Positions 17,874 to 27,309 of a DNA stretch of 64,000 nt are shown here, piece after piece. The notes beneath the pieces were generated by a model. That model had not been told where the DNA came from. It saw only the letters and a list, made by a program, of their open reading frames with translations, and made no database searches. The stretch covers positions 1,178,001 through 1,242,000 of the forward strand of contig CAVZVI010000011.1 in NCBI GenBank assembly GCA_963778675.1, written 5' to 3'. Every line of letters begins with the position of its first letter. Within the stretch, counting starts at the first letter, position 1. The DNA is from CAWCDJ01 sp963778675 (GTDB taxonomy: Bacteria; Acidobacteriota; Terriglobia; Bryobacterales; Bryobacteraceae). A program made the position numbers and the translations under genes.

Positions 17874-18431
17874 GTGCGGAAACGGCATTTTTGGGCGATA
17901 GCACTTTTGTTGGCGGCCGTCCTTGCGGCGGCGGACACTCCGTATCTCTCGGCCAAGCGCAAGTTCGACCGGATCGAAAGCGACCGGCTGCAGGCGGGCA
18001 CGCGGATCCAACTCACGCCGGGTGAACTCAACGCTTACGCGGAACACGAGGTCCCCGAAGGAGTCAGAAATCCCCGCCTTCGCCTGGTTTCCCCCGGGGT
18101 CGCGACCGGGACGGCCCTGGTGGACTTCGTGAAACTGCGGCGCGCGCAGGGCGCGGAGCCGGGATGGCTGATGACCAAGCTGTTCGATGGCGAGCGTCCG
18201 GTCAGCGTGACCGCGCGGATCAGTTCCGCAAACGGCCAGGCGACGGTCGACGTGGAGCAGGTGCAGGTTTCCGGGATGACGATAGATGGCAGCGCGCTCG
18301 ATTTCCTGATCCAGAATGTCCTGCTGCCCCTCTACCCGGATGCGGCAGTGGGGCGGCCTTTCGAGCTGGGACACCGCATCGAGCAACTGAGTGTGCAGCC
18401 CGGCGCGGTTACGGTGCTGATCGGCCGGTAG
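17874..18431 (+). CDS. exported protein of unknown function
   Basis: A 185-residue protein starting at GTG 17874, with a Sec signal (HFWAIALLLAAVLAAAD). The mature part is small and beta-rich, with repeated short strands and no cysteines, metal motif or known catalytic pattern. The middle, LTPGELNAYAEHEVPEGV, looks like the conserved front of a periplasmic lipid- or sterol-binding-like sandwich, but I cannot name the family. No clear ribosome site precedes the GTG. It may be controlled by the palindromes just upstream. Confidence 0.55.
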   Translation: MRKRHFWAIALLLAAVLAAADTPYLSAKRKFDRIESDRLQAGTRIQLTPGELNAYAEHEVPEGVRNPRLRLVSPGVATGTALVDFVKLRRAQGAEPGWLMTKLFDGERPVSVTARISSANGQATVDVEQVQVSGMTIDGSALDFLIQNVLLPLYPDAAVGRPFELGHRIEQLSVQPGAVTVLIGR

Positions 18432-18449
18432 ACCGCGGAGAGCCGCCGG

Positions 18450-19085
18450 CTACTTGCGCAATTCCATCGAGAAGATCCGGAATCCGGAGCCTTCCTCCTT
18501 CACCGAGACTACCTGGAATCCCGCTTCTCGCGCCAGGTTCCGGTACCACGCGACGTCGAGGGGGTGCTCGGGCCAGAACGTGCCGTAGCCGGTTTGGACC
18601 GTCTCGTTGGGAAGTTTGAACAGAAAGCGAAAGACCGGGCCCTTGGTGTCCTTGCCGCCGGCCGCGGGAATCACGGCGTCCCAGATCAGCCAGCGGCCGC
18701 CCGGCCGGAGGACCCGCGAGACTTCGGCGAAAACCTTCTTTTGTACCTCCGGCTTCATATACATGATGGAAAAGAATGCCGTGACCGTGTCGAAGGAGCC
18801 ATCCAGGAACTTGAGTTGGGTGGCATCCATGACGATCTTCAGTGGTCCGGGAGGCGCTTCCAGCAGTTCATTTTTATACAGGTCGATAGCCACCACCTGC
18901 CGGGGCTTCATGCGGCCGATGATGCCTTCGCCTCCGCCGCCGATATCCAGGACGTAGCCCGCCGCTTCGAAATCCGCAATCGCGAAAGTCTGCCGCTCGA
19001 AGACGGTCATGGGGGGCCGCTCGTCGGCGGCAATCCCGGCGGCACCAGCCAGGCTCAAAAGGAAAGCGGAACGCGTCATCGTCAT
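18450..19085 (-). CDS. class I SAM-dependent methyltransferase with signal-like N-terminus
   Basis: A 211-residue Rossmann-fold methyltransferase. Motif I is VLDIGGGGEG and motif II region VVAIDLYKNEL; LKFLDGSFDTVTAFFSIMYM is motif IV/post-I, and VLRPGGRWLIWD is the canonical motif VI. Residues 4-20 (TRSAFLLSLAGAAGIAA) look like a Sec or Tat-type export signal. That is odd for an enzyme that needs SAM. A later start at MTVFERQ would remove it. Substrate unknown. Confidence 0.8.
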   Translation of the reverse strand: MTMTRSAFLLSLAGAAGIAADERPPMTVFERQTFAIADFEAAGYVLDIGGGGEGIIGRMKPRQVVAIDLYKNELLEAPPGPLKIVMDATQLKFLDGSFDTVTAFFSIMYMKPEVQKKVFAEVSRVLRPGGRWLIWDAVIPAAGGKDTKGPVFRFLFKLPNETVQTGYGTFWPEHPLDVAWYRNLAREAGFQVVSVKEEGSGFRIFSMELRK

Positions 19086-19123
19086 GAATCAGGATACGGA
19101 GATCCGAATCCCGGTGTTCCCTC

Positions 19124-21511
19124 CTACTCATGCCGCAACGCGACCGCCGGGTCTACCCGTGAGGCGCGCCAGGCGGGGACGCACGCGGCAACCGTCGCGA
19201 CAGCCAGAAGCGTACACGAGACGGCGGCGAACACGGCCGGATCCGTGGAGCTGACCCCGTAGAGGAGGCTGCGCAGCACTCGGGAAAGTGCCAGCGCTCC
19301 CGCCACGCCGATTCCGATGCCGGCGAGCGCAACGGCCACTGCTTCTCCCACGACCAGGCGAAGCACGCCGCGGCGGGCGGCCCCCAACGCCATTCGCACG
19401 CCGATCTCATGCGTGCGCTGCGCCACCGTGAAGGAGAGCACGCCGTAGATCCCGATGGCGGCCAGCAGCAGGGCGAGGGACGCGAACGCCGTAATCACGC
19501 CCATGGTGAGCCGTTTCGGCGCCAGGCGGTCGGAGGCCGTCTCGAGTAACTCGCGCACCGCCGGCGGAGAGGTGGTCCCGCTGACGGCGGCAATGGCCCG
19601 CGCGACCTGAGGTGCCAGCCGCATCGGGTTGCGGGCGGCCCCGCCGTCGACCCGCACGGCGATCGTGGCCGAGGGCGGTGGCGCCTGCCGCCAAGGGAAG
19701 AACACCTCGACCAGTCCCTCCTTCGTGGCATCCTGATGGCGCACGTCGCCAACCACACCTACGATTTCGTAGTAGTCGCGACCAGGGGCGCCGAGGTGCT
19801 TGCCGATAGGATTCTCCCCCGGCCAGTAGCGGCGTGCCATCGCTTCGTTGATGATGACCACCTGTGGTGCGCCGGCGGCATCCTGGCGTTGAAACACCCG
19901 CCCGCGCCGGAGGGGGATCTCGAGGGTCCGGAAGTAGTCTTCGCCGACGGCGCGCTGCCACAGAACGGGCCAATCCTGCGGGCGTGCGTACTGATGGCCC
20001 TCGAGCGGCAGGCTCATGGCGCGAAAATCGCCGTCGAGCGGCAGGCAACTGGCCAGCGCCGCGGATCGCACGCCAGGGATCGCCCGAACCCTTTCGAGCG
20101 CTTGCTGGTAGAACGCGACGGCATCCTGGCCGCGGGGCCCCACGACCGGGACAGTGATCAGTCCGTCCACGCGGAAGCCCGGGGCGGTATCGCGCAGGTA
20201 GAAGAAGCTGCGGATGAGCAGGGTGGCGCCGATCATGAGCACCAGCGCGAGGGCCGTTTCGCTGATTACCAGGACATTCCACAGGCGTTTGCGCCCGCGG
20301 CCGCGGCCGGTTCGGGAGGACTCCTGGAGAGTCTCCTGCACGCGCGACGGCACGGCGGAGAGCGCCGGCGCAAGGCCGAACGCGAGGCCGGTTGCCAGCG
20401 ACACCAGCAGGGTGAAGCCGAGGACGACAGGGTCGATGCGCGTGTCGAGCAGCAGGTTGGGAAGGCGGGCGTTTTCAAGCAGCGGGATCAGACGCATGCA
20501 CCACGCCGCCAGCAGCAGCCCGGCGGCGCCTCCCATCAGGCCGAGCAACGCGCTTTCGGTGAGAAACTGGCGCAGCAGCCGCGAGCGAGGCGCTCCGAGG
20601 GCGGTGCGCACGGCGATCTCGCGGCGGCGGACGCTCGACCGCGCCAGCAGAAGGCTCGCGATATTGGCGCAGGCGATCAGCAGCACCAGGGTCACAGCCC
20701 CGGACAGCACCACCAGGCTGAGGCGGATATCCTGCGCCATCGAATCGCGAAGGCTCAGCACACGCGCTTTCCAGCCGAAATTGCGGACGTCCAGGCTCCT
20801 GGCCACGGAATCCATTTCGGACTGCGCCTGGGCCAGGGTCACCCCGGGCTTCAGCCGGGCGTAAGCGGTGACAGCGAGGTAGTGCTTGCGGTCGGCCGGG
20901 TCCTGCGCGATGGGAGCATAGACATCGGCGGGCTTCCCGTCGATATGGAAGCCGCGCGGCGCGACCCCCACAATGGTGAATATTTCACCATCGAGCTTCA
21001 GGCTTTTGCCCGCCACCGAGGGATCGCCCGCAAAGGCCCTGCGCCACAAGGCATTGCTGATAATTGCGACGCGCGGCGCTCCAGGCAAGTCCTCCTGCGC
21101 GGTAAAGGCGCGTCCGGGGGACGGCTGGACGCCCATCAGCGGAAAGAAGGTCGCGGTGACCCGCCAGGAGACGACCTTTTCGAGGGAACGGCCCAGTTCC
21201 ATCGCGGCGGTACCCGATGAAGACGCGGCCATCTGCTCGAAAGAGACCGCCTGCTTGCGCCAGTTCCCGAATGCGCTATAGGCCGGATTGATGGCCGGGA
21301 TATTGAACTTGGGGTTGTAGGAATGAATCGCGGCCACGCGCCCGGCGTCCTTCACCGGCAGCGGGCGCAGTAGGACGGCGTACACCACGCTGAAGATGGC
21401 GGAGTTCGCTCCGATGCCAAGGGCCAGGGCCAGGATGGCGATGCCGCTCGCGGCCGGGGTCCGGAGCAGCATCCGGAAACCGTACCGAAGGTCGCAAAGA
21501 AAAGTCTCCAT
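19124..21511 (-). CDS. ADOP-family permease (MacB/FtsX-like, acidobacterial duplicated orphan permease)
   Basis: A 795-residue inner-membrane protein with two copies of the MacB periplasmic core plus FtsX module. The first TM (GIAILALALGIGANSAIFS) is followed by a large periplasmic domain and three TM helices around residues 275-390. A second TM near 425 is followed by a second periplasmic domain and three more helices at the C-terminus, ending in VPAWRASRVDPAVALRHE. This duplicated form without its own ATPase gene is characteristic of acidobacteria. It may work with an ABC ATPase encoded elsewhere; export substrate is unknown. Confidence 0.92.
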   Translation of the reverse strand: METFLCDLRYGFRMLLRTPAASGIAILALALGIGANSAIFSVVYAVLLRPLPVKDAGRVAAIHSYNPKFNIPAINPAYSAFGNWRKQAVSFEQMAASSSGTAAMELGRSLEKVVSWRVTATFFPLMGVQPSPGRAFTAQEDLPGAPRVAIISNALWRRAFAGDPSVAGKSLKLDGEIFTIVGVAPRGFHIDGKPADVYAPIAQDPADRKHYLAVTAYARLKPGVTLAQAQSEMDSVARSLDVRNFGWKARVLSLRDSMAQDIRLSLVVLSGAVTLVLLIACANIASLLLARSSVRRREIAVRTALGAPRSRLLRQFLTESALLGLMGGAAGLLLAAWCMRLIPLLENARLPNLLLDTRIDPVVLGFTLLVSLATGLAFGLAPALSAVPSRVQETLQESSRTGRGRGRKRLWNVLVISETALALVLMIGATLLIRSFFYLRDTAPGFRVDGLITVPVVGPRGQDAVAFYQQALERVRAIPGVRSAALASCLPLDGDFRAMSLPLEGHQYARPQDWPVLWQRAVGEDYFRTLEIPLRRGRVFQRQDAAGAPQVVIINEAMARRYWPGENPIGKHLGAPGRDYYEIVGVVGDVRHQDATKEGLVEVFFPWRQAPPPSATIAVRVDGGAARNPMRLAPQVARAIAAVSGTTSPPAVRELLETASDRLAPKRLTMGVITAFASLALLLAAIGIYGVLSFTVAQRTHEIGVRMALGAARRGVLRLVVGEAVAVALAGIGIGVAGALALSRVLRSLLYGVSSTDPAVFAAVSCTLLAVATVAACVPAWRASRVDPAVALRHE

Positions 21512-21540
21512 GGCTTTGGAGGATTAGAAACCGCTTTGGT

Positions 21541-23682
21541 TCAGGTAGTTTCCGGCCTGTTTACCCGGTTGTTAGCTACCCAGGCCAGGATTTCCCGGGT
21601 GAGGGTATTCAAACTGTTGGTCATGCGGTCAGTTTCGATATTGACCAGGGCGTAGCGTTCCACCCCGCTGTCGCCGGAGGTGATCAGGGCGTGATGATCC
21701 TCGCGGAGGTCGGGGAGTTCCTCAGGCACGACGGCGGCGCCGCGAAGGGCCGCGGCCAGGCGTTCCAGGGTGAGGTCCACATCCGCCGCGAAAGGCCGGA
21801 ACGCCAGGCGCGCGGGCACGGGGCGGCTGCGGACCAGGCCGGCTTCGAGCGACATGAAAGCATGGATCAGCCGGTGCGAGTTGGCCACAATAGCATCGAG
21901 CAAAGCCAGGCGGGCGGCCGTGATACCCGGTTCGGAGCGCAGCCGTGCGAGGGATGCCTCCAGGTTGGAGCGCGCACGGCGGGCGGCCAGGCGAGCACGG
22001 TCGAGCGCAAGCGCGTGCGAGTGTTCCGGGTCGACATACGAATCACGAATCGCCTCGAAATAAGCACGGTAAGCATCCAGCATCCGTGCCAGAACCTCGG
22101 CGACCTGCGTACGCTCCCAGGTGGGCCACAACCCGTAGGCAGCCAGTGCGATCAGGCCGCCCAGCAGGGTGTTCACGCCGCGCGCCGCGATGACTTCCGA
22201 GGGCGAGACGCCAAGGACAGCGAACAGCAGCACGACCAGTGCGGTGAGGGCTGTGACCAATACGCCGTAATTCGCCGGCCCGAACCAGCGGAGCAGTAGC
22301 GCGAAGACGCCGATCAGGGCCACCTGGGCGGCCGGGGCCGGGTGCAGAAAGTGGAATAGGCCGGTGGCCACCGCCAGCCCGGCCAGCGTGCCGGCGAGGC
22401 GCAGCAGCCCGCGGCTGAACGTGGCGGTGAAGTCCGGCTTGAGCACGATCGCGACGGTCATCGCGACCCAATAGGCGCGGCCGGGGTGCAGCATGCGCCC
22501 CGCGATTTCGCCGATGGCGACACAGACAGAGAGACGCACGGCGTGCCGGAAGGGAGCCGACTGGCGGTGGAGATTGGCGCGCAGGACGTCCCGGACTCCC
22601 TCCAGGCGCAGCTTCCAGGACGCCTCTGCCTCTCGCCGTTCGAAGAGGGCGCGGCCCTGTGGCGTGATGTGGGCGGCCAGTTCGGCGGCGGAGCGGAGCT
22701 GGCCTTCCAGAGCGTCGAGCTGGGCCCGCGCATCCCGCACCATGGCGCCGCGGTCCGGCCCCCGCAGGCTCGCCGACAGATCGTGCAGCTCGGCGAGGCA
22801 TTCGGGATGCGGATCGGCGGGCACGGCTTCCGGCAAGGTCCCGGCGATGCCCGAGAGCACGCGAGACGCCAGATCCAGCGCATGGTCGAGGATGGCCGCC
22901 TCCGCGGCGGCGGACGCCCGGCCCAGCCGCACGCGGAGCCGGGATAGCGTCAGGAGGGCGAGGCGGATCCGCTCGGCCTGGCTGAGCAGCCCGAGGTAGC
23001 GCTCCGCCTCCAGGGAATGGTCGCTGCCGAGAGAGGAAAGCGCGGCCTGCGCATCGGTGCTCTGCCCGCTGGCCGGGGGCGCTTCTTCAGCGGGCGCGCC
23101 TGACGCGGCGGCGTGCGCGAGGCCGGAATACAACTCCGCGAGGGCCTGGCGCTCGGGGGCATAGCGGCGCACCGGCCAGAATGCCAGCGCGAAGATGGTC
23201 TGCAGGAGCCCGCCCGCCAGCGCCAGACCGGCCGCAATCAGCGCCCGCTCCGGCGTCATGGCCTGGGAGGAAAAGACCACCAGCGTCACCAGAGTGATGG
23301 TGCCGATGTCGGCGGCGGTCTGGTTGACGGCAGCCATCATGCCGGCGAGCCAGGCGCTGACCGCCGCCAGCACGACTACCAGGGCCGGCAAACCGCCCGA
23401 GAGGCCCCCCGCCAGAACCGCCAGCGAGCAGCAGAGGCTGGCTGCCAGCATGCGGCGGCCGCGGTAGAGGTAGGGATCGTATCCGTCGGAGAACGAGACA
23501 TTGAGCGCGCCGGTGGTCATCGCCAGGCCGCCGCCGGGGTCGCCGAGGGCGAGGCCTCCGGCCAGGGGCAGCGCGATCCCCAGAGCGTTTCGCACGGCGA
23601 TCCGCGGCAGCAGCCTGGCCCGGTCGAAACGGGTGACGGCGTGCCAGAGAGCGGCTCGTGCGGATACGGGCGCGGACGACAT
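21541..23682 (-). CDS. FUSC-family inner-membrane protein (YccS / aromatic acid exporter-like)
   Basis: A 713-residue protein with the FUSC layout: an N-terminal block of about six TM helices (residues 25-175), a cytoplasmic helical region with ArAE-like sequence (200-370), a second TM block (about 375-520), and a long C-terminal helical tail. The AAGG ribosome site precedes ATG 23682. Family members are aromatic-acid or fusaric-acid efflux components or envelope proteins. No HlyD-type partner is adjacent. It lies 29 bases downstream of nothing on its own strand except the ADOP gene that follows it, so the two could be co-transcribed. Confidence 0.85.
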   Translation of the reverse strand: MSSAPVSARAALWHAVTRFDRARLLPRIAVRNALGIALPLAGGLALGDPGGGLAMTTGALNVSFSDGYDPYLYRGRRMLAASLCCSLAVLAGGLSGGLPALVVVLAAVSAWLAGMMAAVNQTAADIGTITLVTLVVFSSQAMTPERALIAAGLALAGGLLQTIFALAFWPVRRYAPERQALAELYSGLAHAAASGAPAEEAPPASGQSTDAQAALSSLGSDHSLEAERYLGLLSQAERIRLALLTLSRLRVRLGRASAAAEAAILDHALDLASRVLSGIAGTLPEAVPADPHPECLAELHDLSASLRGPDRGAMVRDARAQLDALEGQLRSAAELAAHITPQGRALFERREAEASWKLRLEGVRDVLRANLHRQSAPFRHAVRLSVCVAIGEIAGRMLHPGRAYWVAMTVAIVLKPDFTATFSRGLLRLAGTLAGLAVATGLFHFLHPAPAAQVALIGVFALLLRWFGPANYGVLVTALTALVVLLFAVLGVSPSEVIAARGVNTLLGGLIALAAYGLWPTWERTQVAEVLARMLDAYRAYFEAIRDSYVDPEHSHALALDRARLAARRARSNLEASLARLRSEPGITAARLALLDAIVANSHRLIHAFMSLEAGLVRSRPVPARLAFRPFAADVDLTLERLAAALRGAAVVPEELPDLREDHHALITSGDSGVERYALVNIETDRMTNSLNTLTREILAWVANNRVNRPETT

Positions 23683-23764
23683 GTTCCTTCAGGATAGTCG
23701 TTCGGCCCGGCATGCCGGTCTGTTGCGAGCCCGTAGCCGCAAGACGCGGAGGGCCGGGAATCCG

Positions 23765-25075
23765 CTAAGCGCGGGAGAGTTCGCGGGCCTGGCGCTGATG
23801 CATCGGCACGAAGTCGCGGGCGTTTTCACCCGTATAAACCTGCCGCGGGCGGGCAATCTTGCGGTCGGGATCCTGCATCAGCTCCTGCCACTGGGCCAGC
23901 CAGCCCACTGTACGGGGGATGCCGAACAAAACCGTAAACTGGTCCGGTGTAAAGCCCATGGCCTGGTAGATGATCCCGGAATAGAAGTCCACGTTGGGAT
24001 AGAGTTTCCGCTTGATGAAATACTCGTCGGAAAGTGCGATCTTTTCCAGTTCGAGCGCGATATCGATCTTCGGGTTGCGGCCGGTGACTTCGAAGACTTC
24101 CTCGGCCACCTTCTTGATGATGCGGGCGCGCGGATCGTAGTTCTTGTACACGCGGTGCCCGAAGCCCATCAGCTTGCGTTTGCCCTCTTTCACCTCGGCG
24201 ATGAACGCCGGAATATGTTCCGCCGAACCGATCTCGGCCAGCATGCGCAGAACTTCCTCATTCGCGCCGCCATGGAGCGGACCCGAGAGCGCCGCGATGG
24301 CCGCGGCCGTGGTGACGAAGGGGTCGGCGTTCGAACTGCCCACCGCCCGCATGGTGTTGGTGCTGCAGTTCTGCTCGTGATCGGCGTGCAGAATGAACAG
24401 GACCTCGAGCGCGCGCGAGAGCACCGGGTTCGCGGCATACTTCGGCTCCGTGCGCTTCCAGAGCATGTTCATGTAGTTCTTGGTGTAGCCGAGGTCGGGA
24501 TCGGGATAGATGTAGGGGAGGCCCAGACGGTGGCGGTACGCATAGGCGGCCAGGGTCGGCATCTTGCCGATCAGCCGGATGATCTGTTTGCGCCGGCAGT
24601 TGGGGTCGGCCACGTTCCGCGCATCCGGGTAAAAGGTGGAGAGCGCCGCGACCGTACTGATCAGCACGCCCATGGGGTGGGCGTCGTGATGGAAGCCGTC
24701 CATGAACTTCTTGACGTTTTCATGGGTCATGGTGTGGCGCAGGACCTCGCACTCCCACAACTCCAACTCCCGCTCGGTAGGCAGTTCGCCATTCAACAGA
24801 AGATAGGCCACCTCGAGGAAGGAGCAGTTCTCGGCCAGTTGTTCGATGGGGTAGCCGCGATAGCGGAGGATGCCGCGGTCGCCATCCAGATAGGTGATGG
24901 CGCTCTGGCAGGAAGCGGTATTCATGAAAGCCGGGTCGTACGTCATCAGTCCGAAGTCTTCCGGGCTGGTCTTGATCTGGCGCAGATCCATGGCGCGAAC
25001 GGTTCCGCGGTAGATCGGGATCGTATAGGTCTGGTTGGTCCGATTATCGACAATCGTGAGTGTCTCGTTATCCAT
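23765..25075 (-). CDS. gltA: citrate synthase
   Basis: A 436-residue type II citrate synthase that condenses acetyl-CoA with oxaloacetate in the TCA cycle. The catalytic residues are present: His268 in GPLHGGANEE, His307 in GFGHRVYKNYDPRA and Asp363 in NVDFYSGI. A GAGGAG ribosome site stands upstream of ATG 25075. Length and N-terminal beta-domain fit the large hexameric bacterial type. The long plus-strand open frame across it is an antisense shadow. Confidence 0.97.
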   Translation of the reverse strand: MDNETLTIVDNRTNQTYTIPIYRGTVRAMDLRQIKTSPEDFGLMTYDPAFMNTASCQSAITYLDGDRGILRYRGYPIEQLAENCSFLEVAYLLLNGELPTERELELWECEVLRHTMTHENVKKFMDGFHHDAHPMGVLISTVAALSTFYPDARNVADPNCRRKQIIRLIGKMPTLAAYAYRHRLGLPYIYPDPDLGYTKNYMNMLWKRTEPKYAANPVLSRALEVLFILHADHEQNCSTNTMRAVGSSNADPFVTTAAAIAALSGPLHGGANEEVLRMLAEIGSAEHIPAFIAEVKEGKRKLMGFGHRVYKNYDPRARIIKKVAEEVFEVTGRNPKIDIALELEKIALSDEYFIKRKLYPNVDFYSGIIYQAMGFTPDQFTVLFGIPRTVGWLAQWQELMQDPDRKIARPRQVYTGENARDFVPMHQRQARELSRA

Positions 25076-25279
25076 TGCGTGTCTCTCCTCGGTCGCACCT
25101 CAGGTGATTCAAATCATTCCTTGCAAGATGATTTCCACATCCGAATGTCCACTTTCTCAACACTTTGTGGATGGAACTGTGGATTTGTGATAATGAAACT
25201 GGCAGCACCGGGGCTTTTCGCGCAAGTTCCTGGGTGCGGAGAACCCACCGGTGCCCCGAACCACAGGAGGGATCGATCT

Positions 25280-25732
25280 TTGCTTTCAACGAAACTAGTC
25301 CAATTGATCGAAGAGCACTGGGAGGAGATTGCCACGCGCCTGATCCGGGAGGTGCGGCGGAACGGAGAGATGAAGAACCTGGCAGCATGTCCCGATTCCG
25401 AACTGCGGGAATGGTGCCGGGGCATCCTGCAGAACCTGGGGCAGCTACTCGTTATCAAGAAAGAGGAGGAAATCCGGCGGCGCTTCGAAGCGTCGGGCAG
25501 AAACCGGTTTGAAGAGAACATTCCGCTTCACGAAGCGGTTCTGCGGCTGCACCTGCTGCAGGACAAGATTGTCGCATTTGTGCACGAACAGGGATTTCCG
25601 ATGACGGCGCTCCAACTCTACGCCGAAGAGGAGCTCGAACAACGGATGACGAGATTCTTCCACGCCTGCGTTTACCACGTAGTCCGCGGGTACGAAGCGG
25701 CCATGCTGCTGGAACATCGGGTGGCGTCGTAA
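25280..25732 (+). CDS. RsbR N-terminal-like (globin-type sensor) domain protein
   Basis: A 150-residue all-helical protein. TTG 25280 is chosen because AGGAGG lies nine bases upstream; an in-frame ATG at 25193 would add 29 residues without helix character. The sequence (LIEEHWEEIATRLIREVRRN, LREWCRGILQNLGQLL, HEAVLRLHLLQDKIVAF, YHVVRGYEAAML) resembles the RsbRD N-terminal fold found in stressosome proteins and some kinases. Here it stands alone without a STAS or kinase domain. It might be a stand-alone sensor or an adapter. It diverges from citrate synthase. Confidence 0.65.
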   Translation: MLSTKLVQLIEEHWEEIATRLIREVRRNGEMKNLAACPDSELREWCRGILQNLGQLLVIKKEEEIRRRFEASGRNRFEENIPLHEAVLRLHLLQDKIVAFVHEQGFPMTALQLYAEEELEQRMTRFFHACVYHVVRGYEAAMLLEHRVAS

Positions 25733-25740
25733 ACGAGGCG

Positions 25741-25768
25741 GGCAGGCCGAACACTGTACCGGCCTGCC
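25741..25768. terminator. possible bidirectional terminator hairpin
   Basis: GGCAGGCCG and CGGCCTGCC are perfect 9-base arms with a 10-base loop between the convergent RsbR-like and aldose-epimerase genes. There is no T-run, so it may be a rho-assisted or weak terminator. Confidence 0.5.
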
Positions 25769-25781
25769 GCACGCCCCAGGC

Positions 25782-26816
25782 TCAGAAGCCGGTTGGGGTA
25801 ATCCAGAAGCTTTCCTTCCAAAGACCGCGGGGCGGCACGCTCTGCAGATCCTTGTACACTCCGGCGTGCGCGAGGTTGAAGCCGTCTGTGATGGCGGCCA
25901 TCGGCTCGAAACAGATGAAGTCCCGGCCGGGCGGCGCATACACTACGCCTACGGTGTACTTGGGGCCGTAGGTGACGGTGATGCGCTGTCCTTTGCCCTC
26001 GACCCAGAATCTGGCCTTGCCTTCGCCGCCGCGCACGAGGTCCGTGAAGACGTCGTCGAACTGAACTCCGGCCAGGGGCAGCGGGTCCGCGAACTCGACC
26101 GGCTTCCCCTCCCCGGTGGGGATCAGGAAGTTGTTGAGCGTCATGTGGGTGCGGGCGGCCAGATGGACCTTCCACTGGTCGCGGGGCACATCATGTAACT
26201 GGAAATACGGATGAAAGCCGATCGCCACCGGCAGGCGCTCGTCCGACAGATTCTCGATGACGGTTTCGACCTCCAGCTCCCCGTTTGCCAGCCGGTAGGT
26301 CATGGTGAGGTTTTGCGCGAAAGGGAACTGCGCCATCAGGTCGGGATGGCGCCAGAACTCCAGGCGGCTGGTGACCCATGCGGACTGCGCGCCGGCGCCG
26401 GTCGAAACCAGGACCCAGTCGCTCGAGAAGTTGAGAAGGCCGTGAATAGGCTTCTGGTGGTTGTCCTTCCGGACGTTTCCCAGGTCCGGGTTCAGCAGAT
26501 ACTTCTTGCCGTTGGCCCAGTAGAAATCGGCGTCCAGCCGGTTAGCCCAGGGCGCCAGAAAGGGAACGCCGGAAAAGGCCTTCCGTTCCTTGAGTTCGCC
26601 GGGGCCGTGGAACGGAAAGTAGAGAGCGTTCTTCCCGTCGACCAGGAATTCATAAGCCATGTTGCCGACGGAGGGCGCGACCGAAACCTGCATATGCCTT
26701 GCGGCATCGCCGAGCTGCACGACCTCGATACCATCGACGGTCGTCTTGCGGGCGGAATAGTTGGCGGCGGCGGGCGTCATAAGGGGAACCAGGAGCGTGA
26801 GCAGGGCCAGCTTCAT
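25782..26816 (-). CDS. exported aldose 1-epimerase (galactose mutarotase-like)
   Basis: A 344-residue protein with a Sec signal (LALLTLLVPLMTPAAA). The body is a galactose-mutarotase beta-supersandwich, with WANRLDADFYWANGKKY (substrate-binding loop), PVAIGFHPYFQ (catalytic His of the NxxHxYFN-type motif) and the later FICFEPMAAITDGFN (catalytic Glu region). It interconverts the anomers of hexoses; export suggests a periplasmic sugar substrate. ATG 26816 overlaps the stop of the preceding gene as ATGA, so translation is coupled. Confidence 0.88.
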   Translation of the reverse strand: MKLALLTLLVPLMTPAAANYSARKTTVDGIEVVQLGDAARHMQVSVAPSVGNMAYEFLVDGKNALYFPFHGPGELKERKAFSGVPFLAPWANRLDADFYWANGKKYLLNPDLGNVRKDNHQKPIHGLLNFSSDWVLVSTGAGAQSAWVTSRLEFWRHPDLMAQFPFAQNLTMTYRLANGELEVETVIENLSDERLPVAIGFHPYFQLHDVPRDQWKVHLAARTHMTLNNFLIPTGEGKPVEFADPLPLAGVQFDDVFTDLVRGGEGKARFWVEGKGQRITVTYGPKYTVGVVYAPPGRDFICFEPMAAITDGFNLAHAGVYKDLQSVPPRGLWKESFWITPTGF

Positions 26817-27226
26817 TGGATTTCGTCCGGATCTCGCAGGTCGAGCGTGGTCTCCCTCTGGCAGCACACGCAGGGACCCGGCGTAAAGGAGCGGATGGAG
26901 CAGACGTCACACCAGTACGTAATCAGTTTGAGCGCGCCGTCCTTGCGAACCAGTAGCGCGCGGGTATAGATGGGGTCGATGAGGAAGCGGCCGGGCGCCG
27001 TGTAATGGCCCTTGGCTTCCACATTGAACCCGTTGAGCCTGGTGTCGTGCAACACCTTTTGTGTCTGGCTGTCGGCATCGAGCGAGACCTGCTTGTGGTC
27101 GGCCGTTTCGATCACTGCGCCAGTCGCCTTCACCAGAAGTTTGCCGCGCAGCGTGACGGTGCTTGGGTGCACGTCAGCGGCGAGGCAGCCGATTGCCATC
27201 GCGAGCAGACACAGACAGAGTCGCAT
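26813..27226 (-). CDS. small exported Cys-rich protein coupled to the aldose epimerase
   Basis: A 137-residue protein with a Sec signal (CLCLLAMAIGCLAADV). The first half is a small beta domain, similar to a DUF-type OB or heme-handling fold by eye but not assigned. The C-terminal third has WCDVC and CVCCQRE, a CxxC plus CxCC pattern that could bind a metal or iron-sulfur cluster. It shares the ATGA overlap with the aldose epimerase downstream. I do not recognise the family. Confidence 0.6.
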   Translation of the reverse strand: MRLCLCLLAMAIGCLAADVHPSTVTLRGKLLVKATGAVIETADHKQVSLDADSQTQKVLHDTRLNGFNVEAKGHYTAPGRFLIDPIYTRALLVRKDGALKLITYWCDVCSIRSFTPGPCVCCQRETTLDLRDPDEIQ

Positions 27227-27309
27227 TTACTTCTATCTTACTCCGCCGCACACGGACGACGGGGTGCAAACGCATGTTAGAATTCCTCTGAGTTGCGGCA
27301 AATCAGCAT

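Noticed and set aside
25120..25190. Three DnaA-box-like sequences (about 7 of 9 matches) near TTTCCACA, TGTGGATG and TGTGGATT
   Set aside because: None is a full TTATCCACA box, and there is no dnaA, dnaN or AT-rich unwinding element; probably chance in a promoter region.
23501..25279. Long plus-strand open frame leading into the RsbR-like gene
   Set aside because: Everything before 25280 is antisense to citrate synthase and FUSC; only the final 150 codons look like protein, with their own ribosome site.
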